Positions 12,174 through 21,152 of a DNA stretch of 64,000 nucleotides are shown here, one piece after another. The stretch is taken from positions 37,726 to 101,725 of the forward strand of contig NZ_SBHO01000009.1 in the NCBI RefSeq assembly GCF_006980705.1. The letters are read 5' to 3'. This DNA is from Tepidiphilus olei (lineage in GTDB: Bacteria > Pseudomonadota > Gammaproteobacteria > Burkholderiales > Rhodocyclaceae). Made by a program: the position numbers and the translations under genes. How positions within the stretch are numbered: position 1 is the first letter of the stretch; each line of letters opens with the position of its first letter. The notes below the pieces were generated by a model. It was not told the DNA's origin and ran no database searches. It saw only the letters and a list, made by a program, of their open reading frames with translations.

Positions 12174-12533
12174 ATGCCTCGCGTCAAACGTGGTGTCACC
12201 GCCCGTGCTCGCCACAAGAAAGTCCTAGCGCTCGCCAAAGGTTATCGCGGCCGCCGCAAGAACGTCTACCGCATCGCCAAAGAGGCGGTGATGAAGGCCG
12301 GCCAATATGCCTATCGCGACCGGCGCCAGCGCAAGCGTCAGTTCCGCGCCCTGTGGATCGCCCGCATCAACGCCGCCGCGCGCGAATGCGGCCTCACCTA
12401 CAGCGCTTTCATGAACGGGCTCAAGAAAGCCAGCGTCGAGGTCGACCGCAAGGTGCTCGCCGACCTGGCCGTGTTCGACAAACCGGCCTTTGCCGCCCTG
12501 GTCGAACGGGCGCGCGCCCAGCTCTCCGCCTGA
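12174..12533 (+). CDS. rplT: 50S ribosomal protein L20
   Basis: Binds 23S rRNA early in large-subunit assembly (119 residues). [18 protein letters not shown], the long basic helix with [20 protein letters not shown], and [20 protein letters not shown] near the middle are all typical. In related bacteria it also represses translation of its own operon. TAGGAG precedes the start. A terminator-like hairpin follows before pheS. Confidence 0.97.
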   Translation: MPRVKRGVTARARHKKVLALAKGYRGRRKNVYRIAKEAVMKAGQYAYRDRRQRKRQFRALWIARINAAARECGLTYSAFMNGLKKASVEVDRKVLADLAVFDKPAFAALVERARAQLSA

Positions 12534-12551
12534 GCCCACGAAGACGGCAGC

Positions 12552-12578
12552 AAAAAGGAGGCGCTTGCCTCCTTTTTT
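12552..12578 (+). terminator. Intrinsic terminator between rplT and pheS
   Basis: aaaaaggaggc (12552-12562), loop gctt, gcctccttttt (12567-12577), with the T-run continuing. It separates the ribosomal genes from pheST and could also be an attenuator; no phenylalanine-rich leader frame is seen before it. Confidence 0.8.
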
Positions 12579-12600
12579 ACTTTTGCAGCAGGAGCAAGCG

Positions 12601-13632
12601 ATGATCGATCCGGATGGCTTGGTGGAAGCGGCGCGGCAGGCATTTGCCGCCGCGACCGATCCGGCCGAGTTGGAGCGCGTCAAGGCGCGTTTCCTCGGCA
12701 AGGCGGGCGTCGTCACCGAGGCGCTCAAGAGCCTGGCAAATCTCCCCCTGGATGAGCGCAAGCGCGCCGGGGCAGCGATCAACCGGGCCAAGGCGCAAAT
12801 CGAGACCCTGCTGGAGGAGGCGCGTGAGGCGCTCGCCCGGCGTCGGCTCGAAGCCCAGCTCGCCGCCCAGGCGCTCGACGTGACCTTGCCGGGGCGCAAT
12901 GGGAGTATCGGCGGTCTACACCCGGTCACGCGCACCCTGGAGCGCGTCGAGGCGCTCTTTCGTTCGATGGGCTTTTCTTCCGTCGATGGCCCCGAGATCG
13001 AGACCGACTGGCACAACTTCACCGCCCTCAACACGCCGGCGGATCACCCTGCGCGCTCCATGCACGATACCTTCTATCTGCAAGGGCGCGACGACGTCGT
13101 GCTGCGCACGCACACCAGCCCCGTGCAGATCCGCGCCATGCTCGAGCACACCGCACGCCACCGCGAGGCGGCGTCGATGCCCGATCTACGCGTCATCGTC
13201 CCCGGGCGCGTCTATCGCGTCGATTCCGACGCCACCCATTCCCCCATGTTCCACCAGCTGGAGGGGTTGTGGGTCGGGCGGGACGTCGCGTTCGCCCACC
13301 TCAAGGGGATCATCGCCTCTTTTCTGCGCGCCTTCTTCGAGACCGATGCGCTCGCCGTGCGCTTCCGCCCTTCTTTCTTCCCCTTCACCGAACCCAGCGC
13401 CGAGATCGACGTGCGCTTCACGAGCGGCGCGCTCGAGGGCCGTTGGCTCGAGATCGCCGGCTGTGGCATGGTGCATCCCCAAGTGCTGCGTAACGGCGGT
13501 TTCGATCCCGAGGTGGTGCGCGGCTTTGCCTTCGGCATGGGGCTCGATCGTCTCACCATGCTGCGCTACGGCATCAACGATCTGCGGCTCTTCTTCGAGA
13601 GCGACCTGCGCTTCCTCGCGCAATTCCGCTAA
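12601..13632 (+). CDS. pheS: Phenylalanyl-tRNA synthetase alpha subunit
   Basis: Catalytic subunit of the (alpha-beta)2 enzyme; 343 residues. An N-terminal coiled coil (about 10-85) binds tRNA. The class II core follows: [41 protein letters not shown] (motif 1 region), [28 protein letters not shown] (motif 2), and [20 protein letters not shown] (motif 3) at the end. The start at 12601 has AGGAG 7 nt upstream; the frame is open further up through the terminator, which cannot be coding. pheT begins 11 nt after the stop. Confidence 0.97.
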   Translation: MIDPDGLVEAARQAFAAATDPAELERVKARFLGKAGVVTEALKSLANLPLDERKRAGAAINRAKAQIETLLEEAREALARRRLEAQLAAQALDVTLPGRNGSIGGLHPVTRTLERVEALFRSMGFSSVDGPEIETDWHNFTALNTPADHPARSMHDTFYLQGRDDVVLRTHTSPVQIRAMLEHTARHREAASMPDLRVIVPGRVYRVDSDATHSPMFHQLEGLWVGRDVAFAHLKGIIASFLRAFFETDALAVRFRPSFFPFTEPSAEIDVRFTSGALEGRWLEIAGCGMVHPQVLRNGGFDPEVVRGFAFGMGLDRLTMLRYGINDLRLFFESDLRFLAQFR

Positions 13633-13643
13633 AGAGGCCCATC

Positions 13644-16028
13644 ATGAAGTTTCCCGAACGCTGGCTGCGCGAATTCTGTGACCCCCCTCTCTCGGCGGAG
13701 GAACTTGGCGAGCGGCTCACCATGGCCGGGCTCGAACTCGAATCGCTCGAGCCCGCCGCGCCGCCTTTCATCGGGGTCGTCACGGCCCGGATTCTGAGTG
13801 CCGAACCGCATCCCAACGCCGACAAGCTGCGCGTGTGCCATGTCGATGTGGGGGGCGAAGCACCCCTGCAGATCGTCTGCGGCGCGCCCAACGCCCGTGC
13901 CGGCATCGTCGTGCCCTGCGCCCTCGTTGGTGCGCAATTGCCGGGCGGGCTGGCGATCAAGCGCGCCAAGCTGCGCGGCGTCGAATCGCAAGGCATGCTG
14001 TGCTCGGCGCGTGAGCTGGGTTTGAGCGAGGACCATTCGGGTCTGCTCGAACTCGATCCTGCCTTGCCCGTCGGTACCGATGTCCGCCAGGTGCTCGAAC
14101 TCGACGAGGCCGTTTTCGACGTCTCGCTCACGCCGAACCGTGCCGACTGCCTCAGCATCTTGGGAATCGCGCGCGAGGTTTCGGCGCTCACCGAGGCGCC
14201 CCTGCATCCGCCGCGCATCGATCCGGTCGCTGCGACGCTGGACGCCGTCCGGCCCATCCGGCTGGCTGCCCCCGAAGCCTGCCCGCGCTATCTCGGTCGG
14301 GTGATACGGGGGGTCGATGCCAAGCGCCCGACCCCCGAATGGATGCGCCGCCGGCTCGAACGCAGCGGCGTACGCGCCATCCATTTGCTCGTCGATATCA
14401 CCAATTACGTGATGCTCGAGCTCGGCCAGCCGCTGCACGCCTTCGACGAGGCGAAATTGCAGGGCGGCATCACCGTGCGCTGGGCTCGGTCGGATGAGAC
14501 GCTGGCGCTTTTGAACGAGCAGCGCATCACGCTCGCGCCCGACGTGCTCGTCATCGCCGACGAGGGCGGTCCCTTGGCGATGGCTGGCATCATGGGCGGC
14601 GAGGGCAGCGGCATCACGCTCGACACCATCGACGTCTTCCTCGAGAGCGCCTTCTTCGCCCCTGCCGCCGTGGCCGGTCGGGCGCGTCGTTATGGGTTCG
14701 TCTCGGAAGCCTCGCATCGCTTCGAGCGCGGCGTCGATCCCGAACTGCCGCGCCGCGCCCTCGAGCGCGCCACCGCCCTCGTGCTCGAATTGGCTGGCGG
14801 CTCGGCCGGCCCCATCGACGAGGCCGTCGCCCCCGAACACCTGCCGCGCCGCGATCCCATCCGGTTGCGACCTGAGAAAGTCCCTGCCGTACTGGGCATT
14901 CCCGTGGCGCCGCAGCGTGTCGTCTCCCTGCTGCGCCGCGATTTCCTCGACGTACGGGAAGAAGAGGGCGCGATCATCGCCCAGGCCCCGAGCTGGCGTT
15001 TCGATCTCGCCCTCGAAGAGGACCTGATCGAGGAAGTCGCCCGCCTGCATGGCTACGACGAAATCCCGGCGCTCACCCTGCTCGCGCCCATGGCCCCCCT
15101 GCCCGTGTCCGAGGCCGAGCGGACGAATGGGGAAGTGCGCGCGCGCCTGGTATTGCGCGATTATCATGAAGTCATCACCTACGCCTTCATCGACGAGGCG
15201 CTCGAGCGCGAGCTCCTGGCCAACGAGGATCCGATCCTGCTCGCCAATCCGATCGCCAGCAACATGAACGCCATGCGCAGCTCCCTCTGGCCGGGCTTGC
15301 TGCAGGCACTGCAGACGAACCGCAAGCGCCAGCAGGCGCGCGTGCGCCTCTTCGAGCTCGGCCGCTGCTTCCTGCGCGACGAATCCGCTGACGCCACCGT
15401 CGCCGGTTTCGCGCAACCCCTGAGGCTCGCCGCGCTCGCGGCCGGCCCGGCCGCGGCCGAACAGTGGGGCATTCCTCTTCGCCCGGTCGACTTCTATGAT
15501 CTCAAGGGCGACCTCGAGGCGCTCCTCGCGCCGCTCACCCCCCGTTTCGAACCTGCTCTCCATCCGGCTTTGCATCCCGGCCGCAGCGCTCGCGTGCTCC
15601 TCGAAGGACAACCCATCGGCTGGATCGGTGAATTGCATCCCCAATGGGTGCAGCGGCTGGAGCTCACCACCGCACCCCAGCTCTTCGAACTGGATCTCCC
15701 GGCGGCACGCCGCCGCCCCATGCCCTGCTATGCTCCCGTGTCGCGCCAACCCGTCGTGCAGCGCGACCTCGCCTTCGTGGTCGATGCGAACGTGCCGGTG
15801 CAGGCCCTGTTGGATGCGTTGCATGGCGAAGCCCCTGTCTGGGTGCGTCAGATCACGCTGTTCGACGTCTATCAGGGGCAAGGGGTCGAGCCGGGCAAGC
15901 GCAGCCTCGCCTTTCGCTTCACCTTGCAGCACGACGAGCACACGCTCACGGACGACGAGATCGAGGACTTGCTGCAGCGATTCCGTGCTCGGCTCGAAGC
16001 CTCTTTCAGTGCGCGATTGCGCCAATGA
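13644..16028 (+). CDS. pheT: Phenylalanyl-tRNA synthetase beta subunit
   Basis: 794 residues, the normal bacterial length. Domains in order: N-terminal tRNA-binding OB fold ([24 protein letters not shown], about 40-150), the B3/B4 editing module (around 210-390, with [19 protein letters not shown]), a B5 domain, an inactive class II core (from about 470), and the C-terminal ferredoxin-like anticodon-binding domain (from about 700, [18 protein letters not shown]). A GAGG stands before the ATG. The stop overlaps an ATG at 16025 that is in frame with ihfA. Confidence 0.97.
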   Translation: MKFPERWLREFCDPPLSAEELGERLTMAGLELESLEPAAPPFIGVVTARILSAEPHPNADKLRVCHVDVGGEAPLQIVCGAPNARAGIVVPCALVGAQLPGGLAIKRAKLRGVESQGMLCSARELGLSEDHSGLLELDPALPVGTDVRQVLELDEAVFDVSLTPNRADCLSILGIAREVSALTEAPLHPPRIDPVAATLDAVRPIRLAAPEACPRYLGRVIRGVDAKRPTPEWMRRRLERSGVRAIHLLVDITNYVMLELGQPLHAFDEAKLQGGITVRWARSDETLALLNEQRITLAPDVLVIADEGGPLAMAGIMGGEGSGITLDTIDVFLESAFFAPAAVAGRARRYGFVSEASHRFERGVDPELPRRALERATALVLELAGGSAGPIDEAVAPEHLPRRDPIRLRPEKVPAVLGIPVAPQRVVSLLRRDFLDVREEEGAIIAQAPSWRFDLALEEDLIEEVARLHGYDEIPALTLLAPMAPLPVSEAERTNGEVRARLVLRDYHEVITYAFIDEALERELLANEDPILLANPIASNMNAMRSSLWPGLLQALQTNRKRQQARVRLFELGRCFLRDESADATVAGFAQPLRLAALAAGPAAAEQWGIPLRPVDFYDLKGDLEALLAPLTPRFEPALHPALHPGRSARVLLEGQPIGWIGELHPQWVQRLELTTAPQLFELDLPAARRRPMPCYAPVSRQPVVQRDLAFVVDANVPVQALLDALHGEAPVWVRQITLFDVYQGQGVEPGKRSLAFRFTLQHDEHTLTDDEIEDLLQRFRARLEASFSARLRQ

Positions 16029-16045
16029 CGACGCAAGGAAAAAAG

Positions 16046-16357
16046 ATGACCGCCCAACTCACCAAAGCTGAACTTGCCGACATCCTCTTCGAGCGCATCG
16101 GTTTTTCCAAGCGGGAAGCAAAAGAGCTCGTCGATGCCTTCTTCGTCGAAATCGAAGCCGCGCTGGAACGCGGCGAAACGGTTAAACTCTCGGGATTCGG
16201 AAACTTCGAGCTGCGCGACAAACCGCAGCGCCCCGGACGCAACCCCAAGACCGGCGAAGAAGTTCCCATTCCGCCGCGACGGGTGGTAACTTTCCACGCC
16301 AGCCAAAAGCTCAAACACGCCGTGGAGCAACTCACGCATGGAGAAGAAGTCCGCTGA
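16046..16357 (+). CDS. ihfA: Integration host factor subunit alpha
   Basis: DNA-bending nucleoid protein that pairs with IhfB. At 103 residues it matches the family. The core has [48 protein letters not shown] (the DNA-inserting Pro is in GRNPKTG) and [11 protein letters not shown]. The start at 16046 has AAGGAAAAAAG before it and gives the usual N-terminus; an ATG at 16025, overlapping the pheT stop, would add seven residues. The gene overlaps the MerR-family gene by 20 nt. Confidence 0.95.
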   Translation: MTAQLTKAELADILFERIGFSKREAKELVDAFFVEIEAALERGETVKLSGFGNFELRDKPQRPGRNPKTGEEVPIPPRRVVTFHASQKLKHAVEQLTHGEEVR

Positions 16358-16715
16358 AGGCAGCACCTCGTTGCCGCCGATTCCCTCGAAGCGCTACTTC
16401 ACGATCGGCGAAGTGGCGCAGCTGTGCGACGTCAAGCCCCACGTGCTGCGCTACTGGGAGCAGGAATTTACCCAACTTCGACCTAGCAAGCGCGCCGGCA
16501 ACCGACGCTACTACCAACACCACGAAGTCCTGCTCGTACGGCGTATCCGGCACTTGCTCTACGACGAGGGCTACACCATCGCCGGAGCGCGCCAGCGCCT
16601 CGGTGAAGAACGCCTCCTGGAATCCGCGGTAAAAAACGAATACGACCGATTGCGCGATCGTGTGCAAGAAGTGCGCGCCGATCTCGAATCGCTGTTGACG
16701 CAACTTCGCAGCTGA
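16338..16715 (+). CDS. MerR-family transcriptional regulator
   Basis: 125 residues. The winged helix [24 protein letters not shown] sits at about 20-43, with [19 protein letters not shown] completing the DNA-binding domain, followed by a coiled-coil dimerisation helix. There is no C-terminal Cys-rich metal site, so it is not a typical metal sensor. A MerR-like gene behind pheT-ihfA is a common proteobacterial arrangement; its targets are not known to me. It overlaps ihfA by 20 nt, so the two are cotranscribed. Confidence 0.85.
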   Translation: MEKKSAEGSTSLPPIPSKRYFTIGEVAQLCDVKPHVLRYWEQEFTQLRPSKRAGNRRYYQHHEVLLVRRIRHLLYDEGYTIAGARQRLGEERLLESAVKNEYDRLRDRVQEVRADLESLLTQLRS

Positions 16716-16724
16716 CCCCCCTCG

Positions 16725-16879
16725 CTAGGGAGACGCTGAAGAAATGAGCGAGCGGGATGAAGCGCAAGGCGGAAGGTAGCGCAGCGACCGAGACATATCG
16801 AGTGGATAGGCGAGGGAGCGAGCACCGCGCAACGCGCAGCGATTCCCCCGCGCGCGCAGCCAATTCAGCGTTTCCCTAG
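16725..16879. mobile_element. MITE with IS5-type ends and CTAG target duplication
   Basis: A 147-bp non-coding element at 16729-16875. Its ends are ggagacgctgaa (16729-16740) and ttcagcgtttcc (16864-16875), a 12-bp inverted repeat with one mismatch. Both sides are flanked by CTAG (16725-16728 and 16876-16879), the target duplication made by many IS5-group elements. The left end is identical to the terminal repeat of the IS5-type relic at 8619-8630. It sits 9 bp behind the MerR gene. Confidence 0.8.
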
Positions 16880-17087
16880 AAGGGGAGCGCAACACGAGGG
16901 CGCTACGCCGGCCGTCGAGGAAAAATAGAAAGTAGAAATGTCCAGTAGTAGGGCAAGAGTGGGAACGGCCGTCATCTGCACCCGTTTCCCCACACGAACC
17001 CGCATGGGGTGGGGTGGGTGCAGGGCACGTGCTGCCCACGGGCGGCCTGCTACAACCCGCTTGCTCTTACAAACAGGAAAAAATGTA
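16880..17087. other. Gene-free stretch between the MITE and the cold-shock promoter
   Basis: No gene. Around 16920-16955 aaaaatagaaagtagaaatg is followed by tccagtagtagggcaag, loosely like the ISNCY-type ends at 8586 and 9044, so another solo end is possible. Short palindromes such as gggcacgtgctgccc lie near 17024-17038. Nothing else is recognised. Confidence 0.4.
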
Positions 17088-17235
17088 TTGACGCCGACCT
17101 AAAAGGCGCGTATCGTAGCGACAGTGTTCGAAGCGCGCATCGTATTCACCGCTTGCGGAGATTCGCGATTCCTGCTCGGCACACCGTGGGTCATCCGGCC
17201 CGTTTCAATAAAGTAGTAACGAAGGAAGCTTCATC
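17088..17235 (+). promoter_or_regulatory. Promoter and long 5' leader of the cold-shock gene
   Basis: TTGACG (17088-17093) and TATCGT (17111-17116) are 17 nt apart. Transcription would start near 17123, leaving a leader of about 110 nt before the ATG at 17236, with AAGGAAG as ribosome binding site. Long structured leaders are typical of csp mRNAs and control their translation at low temperature. Confidence 0.65.
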
Positions 17236-17439
17236 ATGGCAACTGGTACTGTCAAGTGGTTCAACGATTCCAAAGGGTTCGGCTTCATCACCCCCGATGA
17301 CGGCGGTGAGGATCTGTTCGCGCATTTCTCCGCGATCAACATGCCGGGCTTCAAAACCCTGAAGGAAGGCGAGAAAGTCAGCTTCGAAGTCACGCAAGGG
17401 CCGAAAGGCAAGCAAGCGTCGAACATTCAGAAAGCCTGA
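17236..17439 (+). CDS. cspA: Cold-shock family RNA chaperone
   Basis: 67-residue single cold-shock domain that binds single-stranded RNA/DNA. RNP1 is KGFGFIT and RNP2 is [25 protein letters not shown] and [13 protein letters not shown] frame the domain. Whether it is cold-induced or constitutive (like CspE) cannot be read from the protein; the symbol is by family. It is followed by a strong terminator, so it is monocistronic. Confidence 0.93.
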   Translation: MATGTVKWFNDSKGFGFITPDDGGEDLFAHFSAINMPGFKTLKEGEKVSFEVTQGPKGKQASNIQKA

Positions 17440-17484
17440 CGTCTGCCCCGCCGCGGCGGGACGTTGGACCGCCTGGCAGCAGGG

Positions 17485-17518
17485 AAGCCACCCGAACAGG
17501 GTGGCTTCTTTTTTTTTT
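17485..17518 (+). terminator. Intrinsic terminator of the cold-shock gene
   Basis: aagccaccc (17485-17493), loop gaaca, gggtggctt (17499-17507), then c and a run of ten Ts. A second GC hairpin (ccccgccgcggcgggac) lies just upstream near 17446. Confidence 0.93.
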
Positions 17519-17544
17519 GGTGTTATTCGGCGAGGAGCGTCGGC

Positions 17545-18846
17545 TCAGCGCGTTTGCTCGCATCCTCCTTCGAATTGCCGTACTTGCTCGAGCGCCTTCG
17601 TGCCGGGCCAGCCATCGGCCTCGAATGCCTGATTGCCGCACTCTTGCTGGAAACGAGTGAGGGCTTCGCGCGTTTGCGTGCCGGCCACACCGTCGATGAC
17701 TCCTGGATCGTACCCTAGAGCAGAGAGGCGCTCTTGTAGCTCCATGGTCTCGGACCGGGTGAGCGGGGGGTCGTCGGTGGGCCAAGGTTGGACGAAAGGT
17801 TGCTTGGGGTCGAACCGGGCGGCCTTCATGGGGTCTTTGAGTGCATCGTAGAGGAGCCCGATCGCCAAGGCATAGGATTCGGCCGCGTTGTAGCGGAAGA
17901 TCGCGTCGTAGTTGGGAAAAGCCAGCAGCGCCGGGCCTTGCCGGCCAGCAGGCAGAAGCAGCGCGGCTTTTTCCGGCAAGGTGCGCGGCCAGGGTTTGCC
18001 ATCGGCACGGGAAAGCCCCATGGCGAACCATTCGTTCGTCGGGCGTTTTTTCGTACGTCCGGCGAGTTTGGCATCGAACGTGGGCGGCAGTACGACTTCG
18101 ATCGCCCAGGGTTCTCCGCGTCGCCAGCCGGCTTGTTTCAGGAAATTGGCGGTGGAAGCGAAAATGTCGGGCAGGGAACGATAGAGGTCACGCTTGCCGT
18201 CACCATCGAAATCGACGGCATAGCGCTCGAAGGTGCTGGGCATGAATTGCGTCTGCCCGAAGGCCCCGGCCCAGGAACCGCGCAGCCGCGTCTGCCCCGT
18301 GTCGCCGCGCTCGAGGATATTGACCACCGTGAGGAATTCAGAGCGAAAGTAGCTCTGGCGCCTGCCGAAGCACGACAGGGTGGCGAGCGATTGCAGCAGG
18401 TCGTCGCGGCCGAGATTCTGTCCGAAATTGCTCTCCACCGCCCAGAAGGCGACGATGAGCTCGGCGTCGACGTCATAAGTGGCCTCGACGTAGCGCAGCA
18501 AGCCTTCGTTCTCGCGCAGCTTTTCCTGGGCCGTTTGGATGCGTCGAGCGTCGACGAGATTGGCGAGATACTGCCATATGGGGGTGACGAACTCGGGCTG
18601 GCGGTCTAGGCGGGCGATTACGCTCGGGTCGGGGCTGAGATCGGCGATGAGGGAGAGGAACCGGTCGGCTGGGATGCCGCGTTGCTCGGCCTCGGGGGCG
18701 AGGCGTTCCAGACAGGCGCGGAATTCGTCCTCGGAAAGCGCAGGATAGGAGGATTGTGCGTTGGCTCCGGCCACCGGCAGCGACAGGAGCAGGGGAATGA
18801 TCCAGCGTGGAAAGCGCCGTTGCGCAAAAAAAGATGGGCGGTTCAC
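17545..18846 (-). CDS. Lytic murein transglycosylase (MltB/SltB1 type, with peptidoglycan-binding domain)
   Basis: Cleaves glycan strands of peptidoglycan to 1,6-anhydro ends in the periplasm. From the GTG at 18846 the product is 433 residues: a signal peptide (PRWIIPLLLSLPVAGANA), the catalytic domain with Glu138 in AFWAVESNFGQNLG, the family block SWAGAFGQTQFMPSTFERYAVD, and a C-terminal PG_binding_1 domain (about 370-430, LSALGYDPGVIDGVAGTQT). The start overlaps the stop of the upstream CitE-like gene (GTGA), so it is translated by coupling; the upstream open frame has no family similarity. No lipobox is seen, so it is probably soluble. Confidence 0.9.
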   Translation of the reverse strand: MNRPSFFAQRRFPRWIIPLLLSLPVAGANAQSSYPALSEDEFRACLERLAPEAEQRGIPADRFLSLIADLSPDPSVIARLDRQPEFVTPIWQYLANLVDARRIQTAQEKLRENEGLLRYVEATYDVDAELIVAFWAVESNFGQNLGRDDLLQSLATLSCFGRRQSYFRSEFLTVVNILERGDTGQTRLRGSWAGAFGQTQFMPSTFERYAVDFDGDGKRDLYRSLPDIFASTANFLKQAGWRRGEPWAIEVVLPPTFDAKLAGRTKKRPTNEWFAMGLSRADGKPWPRTLPEKAALLLPAGRQGPALLAFPNYDAIFRYNAAESYALAIGLLYDALKDPMKAARFDPKQPFVQPWPTDDPPLTRSETMELQERLSALGYDPGVIDGVAGTQTREALTRFQQECGNQAFEADGWPGTKALEQVRQFEGGCEQTR

Positions 18847-19844
18847 GAGTCGGGTCCAAAAAAGCGATGCAGGACGTCGTTGGCGAGCGCGATGCCGGTG
18901 CGACGGGCACGTCGCAGCACCGACCAATAATAGCGGTAGGAAGCGCGATCGTGAAGCCGGCCTCGATCGCGGATCGGGCCCCAGGCGGCGTCCTGGGCTG
19001 AGCCGAGGATGCGCACCGCGTCTTCGATCTCCGCGGCGCTGGGTTGCATCGCTTCGAGGATGGGGCGGATCTGGTTGGGATGGATGCTCCACATGCGCAG
19101 GAAGGCGAATTCAGTGCGGGCACGATGCGCGTCGGCATAGACGAGGGAAGTATCTTCGAGCTCGGTGCACACGTTGTGCGCCGGCACGATGGCCGCGGCG
19201 TGGGCGGCGGCCGAGATCTCGGCCTTGGCGCGCCGGATCAAGGGGTGTTCGAATTGCGTCGGCGAGCGCATCGCCTCTGCTCCGATGGCGCCGCGGTGCG
19301 AGGAGACGAAATCCATCAGACCGAAGTCGAGGCATTCCACGCCCGGTTCACGGGCAATGCGCGTGACCTCGGCCAAGGCTTCCGGCGTCTCGATGAGTAC
19401 GTGCAGCGGCGGGGGGCGAGTGCCAGGCGGCAGGAGCGAGCGCATCGCCTCGCGTACGATGCGCACGTCGCGCGCTGAACGCACCTTGGGCACGGTGAGG
19501 TAGGCGAGTCGAGACGCGGCGATCGGCAGAATGGTCTCCAGATCGCGCAACCAATGCGGGTGCGTGAGGTCGTGGATGCGCACGCCGACACGGCCATGGC
19601 GGTTTTCGCTCGAGACGACGAGTTCGGCGCACATCTTCGCGTGGGCCTTTTCGTTGCCGGCAGGTGCGCCGTCTTCACAATCGAGCGTGACGTCGAACAT
19701 GGGCCCCATGTCGACCTGGAGGGCGAGCGCTCGGCGCATGAACTTCTCGCTACCGGCGTAGTGATCCACGGCCGGGATGTCGGGCAGTTCGCGCTCGTGT
19801 TCGAAGAGGACTTGGGCGGGGCGCAGTAATTGGGATCGGGTCAT
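18843..19844 (-). CDS. HpcH/HpaI aldolase / citrate lyase beta (CitE-like) family protein
   Basis: 333 residues. Family members cleave or form C-C bonds in CoA esters (citramalyl-CoA, malyl-CoA, beta-methylmalyl-CoA). Visible signatures: FDVTLDCEDGAPAGNEKAHAK (acidic metal-binding region), VLIETPEALAEVTRIA (Glu metal ligand), LDFGLMDFVSSHRGAIG and the C-terminal FLRMWSIHPNQIRPILEA. It is more like stand-alone CoA-ester lyases than CitE of the citrate lyase complex, since no citD or citF is present. The ATG at 19844 is chosen because an upstream GTG (19889) lies inside a terminator. It is downstream of mdh and overlaps the transglycosylase gene by 4 nt. Confidence 0.82.
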   Translation of the reverse strand: MTRSQLLRPAQVLFEHERELPDIPAVDHYAGSEKFMRRALALQVDMGPMFDVTLDCEDGAPAGNEKAHAKMCAELVVSSENRHGRVGVRIHDLTHPHWLRDLETILPIAASRLAYLTVPKVRSARDVRIVREAMRSLLPPGTRPPPLHVLIETPEALAEVTRIAREPGVECLDFGLMDFVSSHRGAIGAEAMRSPTQFEHPLIRRAKAEISAAAHAAAIVPAHNVCTELEDTSLVYADAHRARTEFAFLRMWSIHPNQIRPILEAMQPSAAEIEDAVRILGSAQDAAWGPIRDRGRLHDRASYRYYWSVLRRARRTGIALANDVLHRFFGPDS

Positions 19845-19862
19845 GGCGTAGTGATGGGATGG

Positions 19863-19898
19863 AAAAAGGCACGGAAGCGCAATGCGCACTCCGTGCCT
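19863..19898 (-). terminator. Intrinsic terminator behind mdh (minus strand)
   Basis: Read on the minus strand: aggcacgga (19898-19890), a loop of about 14 nt that itself contains tgcgcattgcgc, tccgtgcct (19875-19867), then a T-run. It lies between mdh and the CitE-like gene and should cut expression of the downstream pair. Confidence 0.85.
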
Positions 19899-20025
19899 CG
19901 ATGATACCGCTTTTGCAGCGGGTTTGCCTCGACACCCCCCGAATCGATCGCATCAAGGATCGGGCGCGGTGCCGTCTCGCGTAGGAGTCGGCCAGGCCCG
20001 AGCGCAGCGATCGTTTTCTGGAGGC

Positions 20026-21018
20026 TCAGCCGAGGAGGTCCTTGACGCCTTCGCGTTCCTCGATGAGCTCATTGAGCGTGACGAGGATGCGCTCGCGGGA
20101 GAAATCGTCGATCGGCAGGCCCTGGACGATGCGGTATTCCCCGTTCTCGCACACGCAGGGGAAACCGAAGATGATGCCTTCGGGAATGCCGTAGGAGCCG
20201 TCAGAAGGCACGCCCATCGTCACCCAGCGACCGTTCGTGCCCAGCCACCAGTCACGGATGTGGTCGATGGCGGCGTTGGCGGCGGAGGCGGCCGAAGAGA
20301 GGCCGCGCGCCTCGATGATGGCGGCGCCGCGTTTGCCGACCGTGGGGATGAAGACTTCGCGGTACCAGGTTTCGTCGTTGATGAGATCCTTGACCGACTC
20401 GCCGTTGGAGGTGCAGAAGCGGTAGTCGGGGTACATGGTGGGGGAGTGGTTGCCCCAGACGACGATGTGCTCGAAGCTCGACACCGGCCGGCCGGTTTTG
20501 ATCGCCAGCTGGGCGAGCGCCCGGTTGTGGTCCAGCCGCAGCATGGCGGTGAAATTTTTCGCGGGGATGCGGCCGACTTTCTCGGCGGTCTTCATCGCGA
20601 TGTAGGCGTTGGTGTTGCAGGGGTTGCCGACCACCAGCACCTTGCAGTCGGGATTGGCGTGTTCGGCGATCGCCTTGCCCTGCACGGTGAAGATTTTCGC
20701 GTTTTCGGAGAGCAGGTCCTTGCGCTCCATGCCGGGCCCGCGCGGGCGTGCGCCCACGAGCAGGGCGATTTGGGCATCCTTGAACGCGACGTTGGGGTCG
20801 TCGGTGGCGATCATGCCGGCGAGCAGCGGAAAGGCGCAGTCTTCGAGTTCCATCATCACGCCCTTGACCGCTTTTTGCGCCTGGGGCAGGTCGAGCAGCT
20901 GCAGGATGACGGGCTGGTCTTTCCCCAGCATTTCGCCGCTGGCGATGCGGAACAACAGGCTGTAGCCGATCTGACCGGCGGCGCCGGTGACGGCGACGCG
21001 AACGGGGGCTTTGCTCAT
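20026..21018 (-). CDS. mdh: Malate dehydrogenase
   Basis: Oxidises malate to oxaloacetate with NAD+ in the TCA cycle; 330 residues. The NAD fold [20 protein letters not shown] is at about 10-30; [14 protein letters not shown] and [15 protein letters not shown] segments follow. The catalytic site [14 protein letters not shown] carries the active-site His, with the Asp-Arg partners at [14 protein letters not shown]. This is the cytosolic-type (group 2) enzyme typical of betaproteobacteria. It is divergent from the GntR regulator and the sdh-glt-odh cluster, in keeping with shared TCA control. Confidence 0.96.
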   Translation of the reverse strand: MSKAPVRVAVTGAAGQIGYSLLFRIASGEMLGKDQPVILQLLDLPQAQKAVKGVMMELEDCAFPLLAGMIATDDPNVAFKDAQIALLVGARPRGPGMERKDLLSENAKIFTVQGKAIAEHANPDCKVLVVGNPCNTNAYIAMKTAEKVGRIPAKNFTAMLRLDHNRALAQLAIKTGRPVSSFEHIVVWGNHSPTMYPDYRFCTSNGESVKDLINDETWYREVFIPTVGKRGAAIIEARGLSSAASAANAAIDHIRDWWLGTNGRWVTMGVPSDGSYGIPEGIIFGFPCVCENGEYRIVQGLPIDDFSRERILVTLNELIEEREGVKDLLG

Positions 21019-21050
21019 CGGTGTTCTCCATGGTGAACGATAACCTTTGA

Positions 21051-21079
21051 ATCCTAGTCGGGTGATCGCAGCTTGTCAA
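21051..21079 (-). promoter_or_regulatory. mdh promoter
   Basis: On the minus strand TTGACA (21079-21074) and TAGGAT (21056-21051) are 17 nt apart, and the start codon is ~33 nt further on. The palindrome at 21085-21105 lies immediately upstream of the -35. Confidence 0.75.
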
Positions 21080-21084
21080 TCCAT

Positions 21085-21105
21085 GTCTTATATCTTATAT
21101 AAGAC
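21085..21105. promoter_or_regulatory. Palindromic operator between mdh and the GntR regulator gene
   Basis: gtcttatat (21085-21093), ctt, atataagac (21097-21105) form a 9-bp inverted repeat. A nested perfect 12-bp palindrome tcttatataaga lies at 21093-21104. It abuts the mdh -35 and is AT-rich in a GC-rich genome. GntR-family dimers bind such sites, so it is the likely target of the adjacent regulator. A direct repeat ggtagac follows at 21106 and 21115. Confidence 0.7.
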
Positions 21106-21152
21106 GGTAGACATGGTAGACGTCCTATCTTTTTTGTGCTGAAATAGCAAAC

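Noticed and set aside
13629..16025. Minus-strand open frame of about 800 codons
   Set aside because: Shadow of pheT; no domain recognisable.
19845..19889. Upstream GTG start for the CitE-like gene
   Set aside because: It would place the N-terminus inside the mdh terminator hairpin.
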